Of a DNA stretch of 10,073 nucleotides, positions 1 to 5,737 are shown piece by piece. The stretch lies in NCBI GenBank assembly GCA_020722645.1, contig DYKL01000108.1:1-10073 (forward strand), written 5' to 3'. The translations under genes and the position numbers were made by a program. Under the pieces are notes generated by a model, which worked only from the letters and a program-made list of their open reading frames with translations, was not told where the DNA came from and ran no database searches. The first letter of the stretch is position 1; each line of letters starts with the position of its first letter. Origin of the DNA: Acetofilamentum sp. GTDB lineage: Bacteria; Bacteroidota; Bacteroidia; Bacteroidales; JAFGUD01.

Positions 1-2
1 GT

Positions 3-668
3 TATTTACAAAATTTTTATTACATGATTATTAACTTAAAACTTCAATTTAGGATTTACGTAATCGGTATTCTTGATTTTATAATTGACGAAGAAAAATC
101 CGATAAAATTGTAGTCAGCCACAACAAATTAATGGACGTTGAACGTAGTACTGTTTTTTACGATAAACTGACATTCATTACCCTTCAAATGCAAAATTTC
201 AATAAAAAAGCCGAAGAATTGGAGACAAATTTCGATAAATGGTTGTTTGTTATCAAAAATTTGAACAAATTGAACGAAATTCCGGAACGATTACAGACAA
301 AAATCTTCAAAAAATTGTTCAATGTAGCACAATATTCGGCAATGAACGAAACAGAACGTGCTAAATACGAAGAAAGTTTAAAATACTACAACGACCTCAA
401 AAACTCCTTAGACACAGCCTTTGATGACGGCAAAACAGAAGCTTACGACGAACTTATGCCGATAATAAAACATAAAGAAAAAGAACTTGAAGAAGAACGA
501 CAAAAAGCTGAACAAGAGAGACAAAAAGCTGAACAAAAAGACAAAGAATTGAAACAAGAACGACAAAAGTTAATTGAAGGTGCAAAAAAAATGAAATCTG
601 ATGGTTTACAAAATGAAATTATTTCAAAATATACAGGTCTTTCCATTGATGAAATCGAAAAGTTGTAA
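3..668 (+). CDS. Rpn-family recombination-promoting nuclease / putative transposase, C-terminal part (5' partial)
   Basis: The protein matches the C-terminal two thirds of the Rpn/PDDEXK_2 family (PF12784), proteins with a PD-(D/E)XK nuclease fold that can promote RecA-independent recombination and are common as degraded copies in Bacteroidota. Counting from the first Met at 24, the family signature YVIGILDF lies at residues 12-19, a helical middle follows (40-140), then a charged coiled coil (about 148-185) with a tandem RQKAEQ repeat, and a family-typical tail GLSIDEIEKL. Full-length members are near 300 residues, and the part carrying the catalytic acidic and lysine residues normally precedes YVIGILDF, so it is absent here. 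The frame has no stop between position 3 and the Met at 24. The N-terminal domain may therefore lie outside the window, or the gene may be a remnant. The ATG at 24 lies inside the conserved domain and is a poor start. Family call secure; completeness unknown. Confidence 0.8.
   Translation, partial: YLQNFYYMIINLKLQFRIYVIGILDFIIDEEKSDKIVVSHNKLMDVERSTVFYDKLTFITLQMQNFNKKAEELETNFDKWLFVIKNLNKLNEIPERLQTKIFKKLFNVAQYSAMNETERAKYEESLKYYNDLKNSLDTAFDDGKTEAYDELMPIIKHKEKELEEERQKAEQERQKAEQKDKELKQERQKLIEGAKKMKSDGLQNEIISKYTGLSIDEIEKL
499..536 (+). repeat. 21-bp tandem repeat in the coiled-coil part of the Rpn gene
   Basis: The 17-mer GACAAAAAGCTGAACAA occurs at 499-515 and again at 520-536, a period of 21 bp or seven codons. 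It encodes RQKAEQ repeated in a Glu/Lys/Gln-rich heptad stretch. A weaker third unit follows near 562-577. In-frame heptad repeats of this sort change copy number easily by slippage and lengthen or shorten the coiled coil without a frameshift. Confidence 0.75.
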
Positions 669-1013
669 AGTAAGCTCAAAACATTAAGCACTTTATAAGC
701 ATTATATAATTTATAACAAATTTCAACTGCCAGCTTAACAATGCAAGAGTTGAATCTAAATCAAAAGCTGAAATTATACCATTGTAAATTTATAAAATTA
801 TTTATTACAAGTTGTCATGCCGGACCGCATTTATTGAAATTTTTAAAGATTTCACTTATAAATTCTATTCGGTATAATACTTGAAAAAGTCAAATGTGTC
901 GAAGTCGAAATTGAACCATATTAGTAAAATCGGTATTACTTATTTTATCTTACGGCTTATATATGTAAAAGTAATCATATTCCTTTAATATCAAAACCTT
1001 ATTTTTAAATCAA
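669..1013. other. AT-rich gene-free stretch after the Rpn gene
   Basis: No convincing ORF, RNA gene or clear terminator is visible. A short patch near 814-830 (TGTCATGCCGGACC) is richer in GC than its surroundings. It resembles one half of the dispersed palindromic elements with a GTCATGCCGG core found in several bacteria, but no second arm is present, so it is at most a decayed remnant. Confidence 0.4.
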
Positions 1014-1117
1014 TAATTCGTTAATTTTTCAATTAGCAAATTAGCAAATCATTGATTTTAAATCAATTACTAATTTGTTACACGTACAAAATCAATTTGC
1101 TGAATATTAACGAATTA
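1014..1117. repeat. Fold-back element with 12-bp perfect terminal inverted repeats
   Basis: TAATTCGTTAAT at 1014-1025 is the exact reverse complement of 1106-1117. Nested inside are CAAATTAG (1037-1044) pairing with CTAATTTG (1070-1077), the near-perfect palindrome ATTGATTT-T-AAATCAAT (1051-1067), and a direct repeat AATTAGCA at 1031-1038 and 1039-1046. The inner part of the right arm (1089-1105) also matches the left arm after a gap. No target-site duplication is evident at the exact ends. It could be a small non-autonomous mobile element, a structured RNA, or an intergenic palindrome; no coding potential is seen. Confidence 0.55.
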
Positions 1118-1198
1118 CTTCAAAATATACCGAACTATTGTTTAAATAAAATCTTCGTAAAAAATGAAAAAAAATTTTTTTTGTTAAAATAAAATTTT

Positions 1199-1206
1199 TA
1201 CATTTG
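1199..1206 (+). promoter_or_regulatory. Bacteroidota -7 promoter element for the MerR gene
   Basis: TACATTTG fits the Bacteroidota -7 consensus TAnnTTTG and lies 24 bp before the ATG at 1231, predicting a start of transcription near 1213 and a leader under 20 nt. The nearest TTTG (1180-1183) is only 15 bp upstream, shorter than the usual -33 spacing of about 19, so the -33 box is weak or absent. Confidence 0.55.
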
Positions 1207-1230
1207 TAAAAAATACCAAACTAATTTTTT

Positions 1231-1569
1231 ATGAGCGAGCAAGAAAACGAATCAAACTCAAAACTTTTTTACTCAATAGGAGAAGTTGCCCAAATGTTTG
1301 ATGTAAATTCCTCTCTAATCAGATATTGGGAAAAAGAATTTTCAATAATAAAACCTAAAAAAAACCGTAAAGGAAACAGGTTATTCACCCCAAAAGATAT
1401 TGAAAATTTTCATCTGATTTATAATCTGGTAAAAGTTAGAGGAATGACTTTACAGGGTGCAAAAAAGAAATTAAAAGAAAACCGTTTAGAAACAGAACAC
1501 AATTTCGAAATAGTTAAAACGCTCGAAAACATTAAATTGATGCTTGTTCAGATAAAAGAAGAATTATAA
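1231..1569 (+). CDS. Short MerR-family transcriptional regulator
   Basis: This 112-residue protein has the winged helix-turn-helix of the MerR family: the HTH spans about residues 14-33 (YSIGEVAQMFDVNSSLIRYW), followed by the RYWE signature (31-34) and the wing with GNRLFTPKDIENF (48-60). A second helical part containing RGMTLQGAKKKL (70-81) leads into a short C-terminal dimerisation helix. There is no cysteine at all, so the metal or redox sensing known for MerR, SoxR and CueR is not possible, and no effector domain follows. The size and RGMTLQGAKK pattern match the small MerR proteins found almost throughout the Bacteroidota, whose targets are largely unknown. It has its own promoter and stands alone, with the polyamine operon downstream in the same direction. 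Whether it controls that operon cannot be read from the sequence. Confidence 0.92.
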   Translation: MSEQENESNSKLFYSIGEVAQMFDVNSSLIRYWEKEFSIIKPKKNRKGNRLFTPKDIENFHLIYNLVKVRGMTLQGAKKKLKENRLETEHNFEIVKTLENIKLMLVQIKEEL

Positions 1570-1584
1570 AAAAAATATTTTTTT
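1569..1584. repeat. A/T palindrome just after the MerR gene
   Basis: Seven A, TA, then seven T form a perfect 16-bp palindrome starting at the last base of the MerR stop codon. An RNA hairpin of this kind with a U tract could aid termination of the MerR transcript, but it has no G-C pairs, and its right half runs into the -33 region of the next promoter. Confidence 0.3.
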
Positions 1585-1611
1585 GTTGTAAAGAAAAATT
1601 AATTATTTTTG
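1582..1611 (+). promoter_or_regulatory. Strong Bacteroidota promoter for the leader and polyamine operon
   Basis: TTTG at 1582-1585 and TATTTTTG at 1604-1611 (consensus TAnnTTTG) are separated by 18 bp, very close to the ideal Bacteroidota -33/-7 arrangement. Transcription would begin near 1618. No comparable element is seen between 1620 and 2071, so this is the likely promoter of the arginine decarboxylase gene, giving a leader of about 450 nt. Confidence 0.65.
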
Positions 1612-1652
1612 CAAACCTTTTTAATAACAAATTTATGAGCTGACAATAAAAA

Positions 1653-1919
1653 ATGTACAATTTCAAAAAAGATAATAACAAAGATTTTAAAAAACTGCAT
1701 TCTTATAAAAACAATAAGAGTACAGACGGATTTACATTGAACTTATCTTTTGTGCGTAATTTTATTGTATTTTTTATCATAAATTTATTCAATTTTACTA
1801 CCTTAAAAAACACATTTAATAACATCAATAATTTTTATTCCCACATTGAAGAATTAAATTCACATTTCTGTGATTATCTGATACTTCTTGGGAACTCTTT
1901 AACGCCCCTTGCAGTATAG
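1653..1919 (+). CDS. Doubtful 88-codon ORF in the leader, possible upstream regulatory ORF
   Basis: No family is recognised. The ORF starts at ATG 1653, 35 nt after the predicted transcription start, and would encode a basic Asn/Lys-rich N-terminus, a hydrophobic middle (about residues 35-55, FIVFFIINLFNFTTL) that could be a membrane segment, and the C-terminus LLGNSLTPLAV. The last ten codons contain GGG, CCC and ACG, which are rare in this AT-rich window, suggesting either peptide-level or RNA-level constraint there. A minimal ORF ATG-AGC-TGA lies just before it at 1634-1642. It could be chance in AT-rich DNA, a small membrane protein, or a leader peptide that senses arginine or polyamines. 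Function is unknown. Confidence 0.25.
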   Translation: MYNFKKDNNKDFKKLHSYKNNKSTDGFTLNLSFVRNFIVFFIINLFNFTTLKNTFNNINNFYSHIEELNSHFCDYLILLGNSLTPLAV

Positions 1920-1962
1920 TCACTTTACTATTCGGACGGAATAAATCTCGAACAGACTATAC
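1914..1962 (+). promoter_or_regulatory. Stem-loop overlapping the leader ORF stop codon
   Basis: An 8-bp perfect stem (1914-1921 with 1955-1962) encloses a 33-nt region with an inner 5-bp stem. The TAG of the 88-codon ORF (1917-1919) lies in the 5' arm, so a ribosome terminating or stalled there would block the stem. No T tract follows, so it is not a simple terminator. Confidence 0.4.
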
Positions 1963-1998
1963 AAAATACTATTATTCAAGTTTTTAAGTATTTAAAAC

Positions 1999-2021
1999 CT
2001 GTTTTGCGACAATCAAAACAG
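1999..2021 (+). promoter_or_regulatory. 8-bp hairpin upstream of the arginine decarboxylase gene
   Basis: CTGTTTTG and CAAAACAG form a perfect stem with a 7-nt loop, ending about 50 nt before the decarboxylase start. It is followed by A residues rather than T, so it does not look like an intrinsic terminator of the forward transcript. It may be part of the leader fold. Confidence 0.4.
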
Positions 2022-2071
2022 AAAAACTCCAAAAAAAATAATCTATAAATAATTTTATATGCTTTTAAATA

Positions 2072-2674
2072 ATGATGAAAAAAAACAAATTAATTCAGAC
2101 AGTTCTCGATTCAGCTGAGAAAAACGAGCTTTTTGATGTTACAAAAGGGCTCGTTATTGGTAACAGAATACCCCGCGATTTTTATGTCGTTACCGGAAAA
2201 GGACAAAGCGACATCACAATTCACGCCGGTTCTTACCATTTAGCTTTGAAAGATGCCGGTATTGAAAAGGCAAACATTATGACTTATTCATCAATTATGC
2301 CTTCAATAGCCCGCGAAATTGACACTCCATACAAAATCCAACACGGTGAAGTAATGGAAGTAATTATGGCTGCTGCTCACGCAAACAAAGGCGAAAACGC
2401 AACTGCCGGTATTATTTACGGTTGGTTGTACGATAAAAAAACAAATGACAAATACGGCGGATTAGTTTGCGAACATAACGGAAATTATACTATTAATGAA
2501 ATTGAAGACTTATTACGTTCCAGTTTAAACGAATTATATACAAACGGTTTTGAAGAAGAATATGAAATGAAAGATATCCGAATTATTACCGAGACAATGA
2601 AAACAGAAAAAAAATTCGGAACAGCATTAGTCGCTATCTGTTTTACTAACTTTTTTATACCGATAGTCAAATGA
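2072..2674 (+). CDS. pdaD: Pyruvoyl-dependent arginine decarboxylase
   Basis: The 200-residue protein matches the pyruvoyl-dependent arginine decarboxylase family (PvlArgDC, PF01862), which turns arginine into agmatine and CO2 using a pyruvoyl group made by self-cleavage rather than pyridoxal phosphate. Family hallmarks in order are IPRDFYVVTGKGQSD (33-47), DAGIEKANIMTYSSIMP (61-77) and GENATAGIIYGW (107-118). Cleavage is expected between Ser73 and Ser74, giving a small beta chain and a larger alpha chain capped by pyruvate. Glu108 corresponds to the acidic residue implicated in catalysis. Length is normal for the family. Two Met codons stand in tandem (2072 and 2075) and either could start; no Shine-Dalgarno site is seen, as usual in Bacteroidota. 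The stop overlaps the ATG of the ureohydrolase gene by four bases (ATGA at 2671-2674), so the two are translationally coupled. The protein acts in the cytoplasm, probably as trimers or a multiple of them. Confidence 0.92.
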   Translation: MMKKNKLIQTVLDSAEKNELFDVTKGLVIGNRIPRDFYVVTGKGQSDITIHAGSYHLALKDAGIEKANIMTYSSIMPSIAREIDTPYKIQHGEVMEVIMAAAHANKGENATAGIIYGWLYDKKTNDKYGGLVCEHNGNYTINEIEDLLRSSLNELYTNGFEEEYEMKDIRIITETMKTEKKFGTALVAICFTNFFIPIVK

Positions 2675-3522
2675 ATTTCGGAGGAATAGAACAAGAATAC
2701 AGACAATACGAAACTTCCGGAATAGTAATTCTTCCAATACCTTACGACGGCACAAGTACTTGGGTAAAAGGTGCTGACAAAGGTCCCGATGCTATTCTGG
2801 AAGCTTCTGAAAATATGGAACTGTACGATATAGAAACGAACAGCGAAGTTTATAAAAAAGGTATCTTCACTGATGAACCGGTTTCTGAAAAAACTTCACC
2901 TGAAAAACTCGCCGAAGTTGTCGAAAAAAAAGTCGATAGATACATAAAAGACAATAAATTTGTTGTTTGCCTCGGAGGCGAACATTCTGTCAGCATTGGA
3001 GTTATTAAATCTTTTGCAAAAAACTTTGAAAACATTACAATACTTCAGATTGATGCTCATTCTGATATGCGGGAAGAATATCTTGGTTCTGCTTATAATC
3101 ACGCATGTGTAATGGCAAGGGCAAAAGATATTGCAGAAGTTGTGCAGGTGGGCATAAGAAGTATGGATGTCGAAGAACTCAAAAACATAGTCAATGAACG
3201 TGTTTTTTATGCTCACGATATTGTAAAAGATAAAAACTGGATTGAAAAAGTTGTCTCCAAACTGACAGATAAAGTTTATTTAACAATTGATTTAGATGGA
3301 TTCGACCCGTCTATAATGCCTTCGACAGGTACTCCCGAACCGGGCGGATTATTATGGTACGATGTCATAAATCTTCTTACGGAAGTCATCAGAAGAAAAA
3401 AACTGCTTGGATTTGATGTTGTTGAACTTTGCCCAAATGAAAACAACAAAGCACCTAATTTTTTAGCATCAAAACTTATATACAGAATTCTAAGCGAAAA
3501 ATTTTTCGGGAAAAGTAATTAA
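2671..3522 (+). CDS. speB: Agmatinase (ureohydrolase family)
   Basis: A 283-residue arginase/agmatinase-family enzyme (PF00491) that hydrolyses a guanidino group to release urea. The binuclear manganese ligands are all present: His105 in GGEHS, Asp128, His130 and Asp132 in QIDAHSDMR, and Asp207 and Asp209 in TIDLDGFDP. His144 in NHACVMAR and Glu252 in VELCP complete the catalytic set, and the loop STGTPEPGG (218-226) is typical of agmatinases. Preceded by arginine decarboxylase with an ATGA overlap, it most likely hydrolyses agmatine to putrescine, giving a two-step arginine-to-putrescine route without ornithine. The pairing makes agmatinase more likely than arginase, formiminoglutamase or guanidinobutyrase, which share the fold. 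The start at 2671 is fixed by the overlap and by the conserved N-terminal GIVILPIPYDGTSTW. The gene ends 31 bp from the convergent DUF4846 gene. Confidence 0.92.
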   Translation: MNFGGIEQEYRQYETSGIVILPIPYDGTSTWVKGADKGPDAILEASENMELYDIETNSEVYKKGIFTDEPVSEKTSPEKLAEVVEKKVDRYIKDNKFVVCLGGEHSVSIGVIKSFAKNFENITILQIDAHSDMREEYLGSAYNHACVMARAKDIAEVVQVGIRSMDVEELKNIVNERVFYAHDIVKDKNWIEKVVSKLTDKVYLTIDLDGFDPSIMPSTGTPEPGGLLWYDVINLLTEVIRRKKLLGFDVVELCPNENNKAPNFLASKLIYRILSEKFFGKSN

Positions 3523-3553
3523 CACGTTATTAAATCAGTGCTCGATTAGAAAA

Positions 3554-4366
3554 CTAAAACCTTCTCAGGTCTTCTTTTGAAAATGTCCATTCAGGTGTGT
3601 ATAAATATTCTTTAAAATTTGTGCTGTACCAAGGTGATATTTTTTTATTATTTAGATTTTTCATGATATGAATACTCTGAGCAGGCATAAAACTTTGAGA
3701 AATCATAAAAATCTTTTCACCTGTTGATTTGTTTACTGCCATATCCATAACCATAATTGAATGCCCATACGGACTACCTTTTTGTATAAAAATATCTCCT
3801 ATTTGAATCTCATCAAAATCAACAGGTTTTAATTCATCATATAATGACGATGTGTTTGCATAAGAAAAAATATAGTTCATATATTTTCTAAATACTTTGG
3901 AACTTGTATCATTACCCGAATAATTCAAGAAATATCGAGGCTTTCCGTCGCTTAAAAAATTAAAATGAATTTCAGAATATCTTTTCTGGCTGTATAAATA
4001 TTCAGCCCAAAGTCTCATACATGCATCTGCACATTGTTGTAAATCATGAGTGCCTACATCTATATCAATTACTGCAAAATGCAAATCTTGTGTGTGTTTA
4101 GGCTCACCGTTGTAGTAATAAACAGTATTATCTTCTTTCAAAGGCAGATTTTGCAAATAATTTCCGAATGAATTTGATTCAGTTTCAATTCTTTCAAAAT
4201 TTTCAGGAACTTCAATATCTGATATTTTTTTATAATTATGGTCATCTTCCGGTTGAATCAAAACGACATCTTTTTTATTGTATTTTTTGTCTTGTTCAAA
4301 GTCGCATGTTTGTGTTTTACAAGACAAAACAGAAAGAAGCATCATATAATAAGTAATTTTTTTCAT
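3554..4366 (-). CDS. DUF4846 domain lipoprotein
   Basis: The 270-residue protein is a DUF4846 (PF16138) member, a family of Bacteroidota envelope proteins with no firmly assigned activity. A lipoprotein signal is seen: KK, a short hydrophobic stretch and the lipobox VLSC with Cys16, so the mature protein is probably lipid-anchored. The domain covers about residues 52-250 and shows the family landmarks GNYLQNLPLK (68-77), DIDVGTHDLQQCADACMRLWAEYL (101-124), IQIGDIFIQKG (187-197), GHSIMVMDMAV (201-211), QSFMPAQSIHI (224-234) and SPWY (244-247). The GDIFI...GH layout is reminiscent of hydrolase folds but no catalytic set can be claimed. It has its own promoter and converges with the agmatinase gene. 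Length is somewhat shorter than many members because the region between lipobox and domain is short. Confidence 0.88.
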   Translation of the reverse strand: MKKITYYMMLLSVLSCKTQTCDFEQDKKYNKKDVVLIQPEDDHNYKKISDIEVPENFERIETESNSFGNYLQNLPLKEDNTVYYYNGEPKHTQDLHFAVIDIDVGTHDLQQCADACMRLWAEYLYSQKRYSEIHFNFLSDGKPRYFLNYSGNDTSSKVFRKYMNYIFSYANTSSLYDELKPVDFDEIQIGDIFIQKGSPYGHSIMVMDMAVNKSTGEKIFMISQSFMPAQSIHIMKNLNNKKISPWYSTNFKEYLYTPEWTFSKEDLRRF

Positions 4367-4449
4367 TATGTTTACAAATTAAAATTAGGTGTTGAAATAA
4401 AACAAATCCAGATATGTATTCTTACGGTTAAATTTTTATCTATATTTTA

Positions 4450-4457
4450 CAAACGTA
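4450..4457 (-). promoter_or_regulatory. Bacteroidota -7 promoter element for the DUF4846 gene
   Basis: On the minus strand the bases read TACGTTTG, fitting TAnnTTTG. Transcription would begin near 4444 and leave a leader of about 78 nt before the ATG at 4366. No clear -33 TTG was found at the expected distance. Confidence 0.45.
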
Positions 4458-4510
4458 AATTTAACATAAAATGTTTGAAATTTATAAAGTTGAAAGTCTA
4501 AGCTTGCTTG

Positions 4511-4526
4511 CCCAGATGTATCGGGG
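4511..4526. repeat. Small imperfect GC-rich palindrome between divergent genes
   Basis: CCCAGATGTATCGGGG is an imperfect palindrome (CCCAGAT against ATCGGGG, one mismatch), flanked by AGCTT at 4501-4505 and AAGCT at 4529-4533, which extend the dyad. It stands out against the AT-rich spacer between the DUF4846 gene and the sigma operon. It may be a small operator or a remnant of a dispersed repeat; nothing further can be said. Confidence 0.3.
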
Positions 4527-4568
4527 TAAAGCTCTATAAAGTAATTTTATCTGATTTTCAACAAATTA

Positions 4569-4601
4569 ACTTTACGAACTTTACATACTTTATAACTTTA
4601 C
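4569..4601 (+). repeat. Four phased copies of ACTTTAC upstream of the sigma-factor operon
   Basis: ACTTTAC occurs at 4569, 4578 and 4595, with ACTTTAT at 4587, giving starts 9, 9 and 8 bp apart. The array lies 104-136 bp before the GTG of the ECF sigma gene. Phased short repeats can be regulator binding sites, but simple AT-rich tandem drift would look similar. Confidence 0.4.
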
Positions 4602-4704
4602 AAACAAACATTAATTAACATTAGTGTTTTAATAAAAGTGCAATTTTTGTAAATTATTTCGCAAGTTTTTAAAAGTTTAATTGTTTAAATAAAAAACCAA
4701 AAAA

Positions 4705-5289
4705 GTGCCGGATTTTGAACTGATAAAAAAAATAAATCAAAACGATGACCAAGAAGCATTTAAGACAATAATTGAAAAGTACAAACAATTGGTTTTCGGC
4801 ATTGCAATAGGTTTTTTTCACGATAATGAAACAGCAAATGATATTGTTCAGGACGTATTTATAAAATTCTGGCAAATAAGAAAGGATTTTGAACTTAAAT
4901 CAAAATTTTCGACTTGGTTATACAAGGTAACAACAAATCATTGCGTTAATGTGCAAAGAAGAAAAAAGATTATCACGGCATTTTCGTTTTTATCTTCAAA
5001 AAATTCAGAAGATAAAAACCTTGAACAAAAATTACTTCAAAACACAAAAATGCCTGAAAAAGACTCTTTTAGGGAAGAACACATAAAAAATGCACTTAAT
5101 AAAGCGATAAATTCATTGCCAAAAAGACAAAGAATAGCTTTTATTCTTAATAAATATCAGAATTTTTCATACAAGGACATATCAGAAATTATGGATTTGT
5201 CTGTATCAAGTGTCGAATCATTGTTGCACAGAGCAAAAACCAATCTTCAGGAAAAACTGTCAGACACATATAAAAATCTTAACAACTAA
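4705..5289 (+). CDS. ECF-type RNA polymerase sigma factor (sigma-70 family)
   Basis: The 194-residue protein has the two-domain layout of extracytoplasmic-function sigma factors. Region 2 covers about residues 22-88, with the core-binding and -10 recognition segment DIVQDVFIKFW (46-56) and FSTWLYKVTTNHCVNVQRR (68-86). A variable linker rich in Lys/Glu (about 90-125) follows. Region 4 is at 130-188, with the helix-turn-helix YKDISEIMDLSVSSVESLLHRAK (156-178). The start is GTG at 4705: an in-frame stop (TAA, 4690-4692) sits just upstream, no ATG lies near, and the N-terminus DFELIKKINQNDDQEAF is family-typical from the first residues. The next gene, an anti-sigma factor, begins 4 bp after the stop, so this sigma is very likely held inactive by it and released by an envelope signal. 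Target promoters are unknown; its own operon and the downstream outer-membrane protein are the natural candidates. Confidence 0.93.
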   Translation: MPDFELIKKINQNDDQEAFKTIIEKYKQLVFGIAIGFFHDNETANDIVQDVFIKFWQIRKDFELKSKFSTWLYKVTTNHCVNVQRRKKIITAFSFLSSKNSEDKNLEQKLLQNTKMPEKDSFREEHIKNALNKAINSLPKRQRIAFILNKYQNFSYKDISEIMDLSVSSVESLLHRAKTNLQEKLSDTYKNLNN

Positions 5290-5293
5290 GAAA

Positions 5294-5728
5294 ATGGATT
5301 GCAAAAACATATCAAAAAAATTGATTTTTTACGCAGAAAACAATCTGCCGGAACAAGACAAAAAATTAGTTGAAAAACATATTTCATCTTGTAATAAATG
5401 CAAACAGGAACTGCTAATTATTCAACAAGCATTCGGAATAATAAATGATGAAAAAAACTTGCAGGTAAACCCATATATTTATACAAGAATCATGGCTAAA
5501 ACAGAGCAAAAAAACACATCAAAAATTATCAAATATGTATTCAGACCTGTTGCTGTATCTATGATAATTTTAATGGGAATATGGTTCGGTCATAAAGCAA
5601 GCGATATTTATTTTAAAAATCAAGAAAATAATATATTGACAGAAGAACAACAATTTACTGAACAAAACGAAATTTACGTTGTTAACGATATTTCGTACGA
5701 AGATTACTATTTTATTACAAATCAATAA
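5294..5728 (+). CDS. Zinc-finger anti-sigma factor, single-pass membrane protein
   Basis: The 144-residue protein begins at ATG 5294, four bases after the sigma stop. An in-frame ATG at 5210 would add 28 residues entirely inside the sigma gene and is rejected because the family motif starts at MDCKN. The cytoplasmic part carries the zf-HC2-like anti-sigma motif Cys3...His29-x3-Cys33-x2-Cys36 (HISSCNKC), which in this class binds the partner sigma factor. One hydrophobic segment (about residues 83-99, FRPVAVSMIILMGIWFG) would span the inner membrane, leaving a 45-residue acidic periplasmic tail (100-144) rich in Gln, Glu and Tyr. It is expected to sequester the sigma factor encoded just upstream and to be regulated through the periplasmic side, plausibly by the Spy/CnrX-like protein encoded 9 bp downstream. 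No protease-site motif can be assigned. Confidence 0.85.
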   Translation: MDCKNISKKLIFYAENNLPEQDKKLVEKHISSCNKCKQELLIIQQAFGIINDEKNLQVNPYIYTRIMAKTEQKNTSKIIKYVFRPVAVSMIILMGIWFGHKASDIYFKNQENNILTEEQQFTEQNEIYVVNDISYEDYYFITNQ

Positions 5729-5737
5729 TATACACAA

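Larger units (their letters stand above)
1618..2071 (+). promoter_or_regulatory. Long structured leader (or separate small RNA) before the arginine decarboxylase gene
   Basis: The 450 nt between the promoter and the decarboxylase start are very AT-rich except for a patch at about 1888-1962. In this patch GTATAGTC (1914-1921) pairs with GACTATAC (1955-1962), enclosing a smaller hairpin TATTC/GAATA (1929-1933/1939-1943). A separate hairpin CTGTTTTG/CAAAACAG lies at 1999-2006/2014-2021. The leader contains an 88-codon ORF whose TAG stop falls in the first arm of the larger stem. This layout would suit translation-linked attenuation of polyamine synthesis, but an independent small RNA starting near 1618 is also possible. 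It does not match any riboswitch consensus I recognise. Confidence 0.4.

Noticed and set aside
443..691. Minus-strand ORF rich in Ser, Cys and Phe over the Rpn coiled coil
   Set aside because: It is the antisense shadow of the Lys/Glu-rich repeat and has no domain.
814..830. Full dispersed palindromic repeat with a GTCATGCCGG core
   Set aside because: Only one half-site is visible and no complementary arm follows.
1618..2021. 6S RNA, tmRNA, RNase P RNA, SRP RNA or a known riboswitch
   Set aside because: I checked for the signature motifs I know and found none; only a leader with generic hairpins is supported.
2485..2706. Minus-strand ORF over the pdaD-speB junction
   Set aside because: Shadow of two well-supported, overlapping genes.
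2896..3216. Minus-strand ORF of 106 codons over the agmatinase gene
   Set aside because: It lies fully inside a gene with all catalytic motifs and shows no recognisable family.
3523..3553. Bidirectional terminator between the convergent agmatinase and DUF4846 genes
   Set aside because: The 31-bp gap has only a 4-bp weak dyad and no T tracts.
4168..4501. Plus-strand ORFs antisense to the start of the DUF4846 gene
   Set aside because: They are Phe/Lys-rich shadow frames opposite a lipoprotein signal and promoter.
5210..5293. Upstream ATG that would lengthen the anti-sigma factor by 28 residues
   Set aside because: The extension is wholly inside the sigma gene and the zinc-finger motif begins with the Met at 5294.
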